DNA of 64,000 nt from Acidihalobacter_A sp037381185 (lineage in GTDB: Bacteria; Pseudomonadota; Gammaproteobacteria; DSM-5130; Acidihalobacteraceae), in assembly GCF_037381185.1 (NCBI RefSeq), contig NZ_JARRQY010000004.1:1-64000 (forward strand). The letters run 5' to 3'. Shown here piece by piece: positions 63,146-64,000 of this stretch. The notes beneath the pieces were generated by a model that was given only the letters and a program-made list of their open reading frames with translations, had not been told where the DNA came from and ran no database searches. Made by a program: the position numbers and the translations under genes. Position 1 is the first letter of the stretch; every line of letters begins with the position of its first letter.

Positions 63146-63772
63146 TTACTGTTTATTAACCGCCTCCGCACGCGGCCCGGGAATTTCGCTCAACGGTGCG
63201 TCTCCGGGCAGGATGCAGACCAGACTGCCCTGCGGCAGGCGTTCGAACAGATCGACAACCTCGTCGTTGCGCATGCGCACGCAACCGTGCGATACCGGCA
63301 TACCGATCCGCCCCTCCTCGGGTGTGCCGTGGATGTAGATGTAGCGCGCATACGTGTCGACGTCGCCGCCCCGGTTGTAGCCGGGCTGCAGCCCATCCAA
63401 CCACAGAATGCGCGTGGTCACCAGATCGTTTTCCGCAGGATCATGCGGATCGCTCAGAATTTCCGCGATTTCGCCGGTGGCGCGACGCCCTTTGAATACC
63501 ATCCCGGCAGGCGCCTCGGCACCGAACTTCCCGGCCACACGGAACACGCCGAGGGGGGTCTGAAAACTGCCCTCGCGTTGTCCGACACCACGCGCAGCCG
63601 TCGACACCCGATAGTGCCTGAGCAGTTTCCCGCCTTTGATCAAGTGCAGGCATTGGCGACCGACATCGACAACCGCAACGCAGTCGGTGGCGATTTCCGG
63701 ATAGCGTCGTCTCAGCTCTTCGGCCAGGGTGTGCAACTCACGCTCGCCCGCCTCAAACCCGCTCATCGGCAT
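63146..63772 (-). CDS. L,D-transpeptidase (YkuD domain)
   Basis: A 208-residue protein with a complete YkuD catalytic motif: His in YIHGTPEEGRIGMP and SHGCVRMRN with the nucleophile Cys. The domain starts CVAVVDVGRQCLHLIKGGKLLRHYRVSTAARG and includes SFQTPLGVFRVAGKFG. Such enzymes cross-link peptidoglycan 3-3 or attach proteins to it in the periplasm, yet no signal peptide or membrane helix is visible at the N-terminus (MPMSGFEAGERELHTLAEEL). In-frame ATGs lie at 63772 and 63766. It follows purF by 35 bases. Confidence 0.9.
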   Translation of the reverse strand: MPMSGFEAGERELHTLAEELRRRYPEIATDCVAVVDVGRQCLHLIKGGKLLRHYRVSTAARGVGQREGSFQTPLGVFRVAGKFGAEAPAGMVFKGRRATGEIAEILSDPHDPAENDLVTTRILWLDGLQPGYNRGGDVDTYARYIYIHGTPEEGRIGMPVSHGCVRMRNDEVVDLFERLPQGSLVCILPGDAPLSEIPGPRAEAVNKQ

Positions 63773-63807
63773 TCTGCACTCCCTCTGGCCGGGCGATCCT
63801 CCGGATT

Positions 63808-64000
63808 TCAGACCGAGTTGTGCAGGCCGATGTGCGCCTGCCGCGAAACGCGCATGCCTCGCTGACCCTCGGCGCGGGCCCGCTCCAGCGCGGTCAGATA
63901 GTCGGGATCGACGCCGGTCACGTAACTGCCGTCGAACACCGACGTATCGAACTGCTCGAGCTTGGGATTACCCTTGCGCACCGCCAGGATCAGGTCGTCG
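63808..64000 (-). CDS. purF: Amidophosphoribosyltransferase, C-terminal end (5' part outside window)
   Basis: The last 63 codons of a gene that enters from the right edge. The translation DDLILAVRKGNPKLEQFDTSVFDGSYVTG matches the C-terminal region of PurF, in which (R/K)xGNP...F.xSVF.G.YVTxD is typical; the tail ends GLHNSV. PurF starts purine synthesis by making phosphoribosylamine from PRPP and glutamine. The identification rests on this fragment and on the known purF-metZ neighbourhood of Pseudomonas-type genomes. The catalytic N-terminus is not in the window. Confidence 0.8.
   Translation of the reverse strand, partial: DDLILAVRKGNPKLEQFDTSVFDGSYVTGVDPDYLTALERARAEGQRGMRVSRQAHIGLHNSV

Overview
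The window is a GC-rich, gene-dense stretch of a bacterial chromosome and is mostly core genome. Protein sequences and gene order point to a gammaproteobacterium. The order ppiD-tRNA-hupB-lon-clpX-clpP-tig-tRNAs-folD-cysS-(aaRS)-ppiB-lpxH, and mltD/methyltransferase/rnhA/dnaQ, resemble Pseudomonas, while the NuoC type, the presence of hrcA and a Tat-DsrE protein would fit a Chromatiales/Ectothiorhodospiraceae-like sulfur or acid-environment lineage. The genus is inference and cannot be fixed from the window. No insertion sequence, prophage, CRISPR array or rRNA was seen.

Layout. 1-8.1 kb: NADH dehydrogenase (complex I) operon nuoA-H on the minus strand, nuoH running off the left edge. 8.3-25.2 kb: a long minus-strand run of housekeeping genes (tRNA-Leu, secG, tpiA, glmM, folP, ftsH, rlmE, greA, carB, carA, dapB, a Tat-DsrE protein, dnaJ, dnaK, grpE) with yhbY divergent from rlmE. 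25.4-37.8 kb: hrcA, nadK, recN, fur, bamE, rnfH, ratA, an NSS-family transporter, smpB, dnaQ, a LysE-type exporter, rnhA, a methyltransferase and mltD. 38.0-42.3 kb: the most distinctive block, a plus-strand cassette of a CHASE2-sensor Ser/Thr kinase, a PP2C phosphatase and an FHA protein. 42.6-51.3 kb: ppiD, tRNA-Asp, tRNA-Val, hupB, lon, clpX, clpP, tig (protein folding and proteolysis). 51.3-51.9 kb: a five-tRNA cluster. 52.1-57.1 kb: folD, cysS, gltX, ppiB, lpxH. 57.1-64 kb: two unknown proteins, glycerate 2-kinase, metZ, a secreted beta-propeller, a kelch protein, an L,D-transpeptidase and the 3' end of purF.

How the genes work together. Chaperones (GrpE/DnaK/DnaJ, trigger factor, PpiD, PpiB) and ATP-dependent proteases (FtsH, Lon, ClpXP) are concentrated here. 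I can see heat-shock sigma-32-like promoters before grpE, dnaK and lon, together with an HrcA repressor gene but no visible CIRCE operator. CarAB, DapB, FolP, FolD, MetZ and PurF cover carbamoyl-phosphate, lysine/cell-wall, folate, methionine and purine synthesis. The kinase/phosphatase/FHA cassette forms a complete writer-eraser-reader set for protein threonine/serine phosphorylation.

Most notable points: the CHASE2 kinase cassette; an arginine-codon-rich leader ORF that overlaps the GTG start of carA just downstream of a good promoter; a glutamyl-tRNA synthetase in the position where Pseudomonas has glnS; a possibly leaderless smpB; and a cell-envelope block separating metZ from purF.
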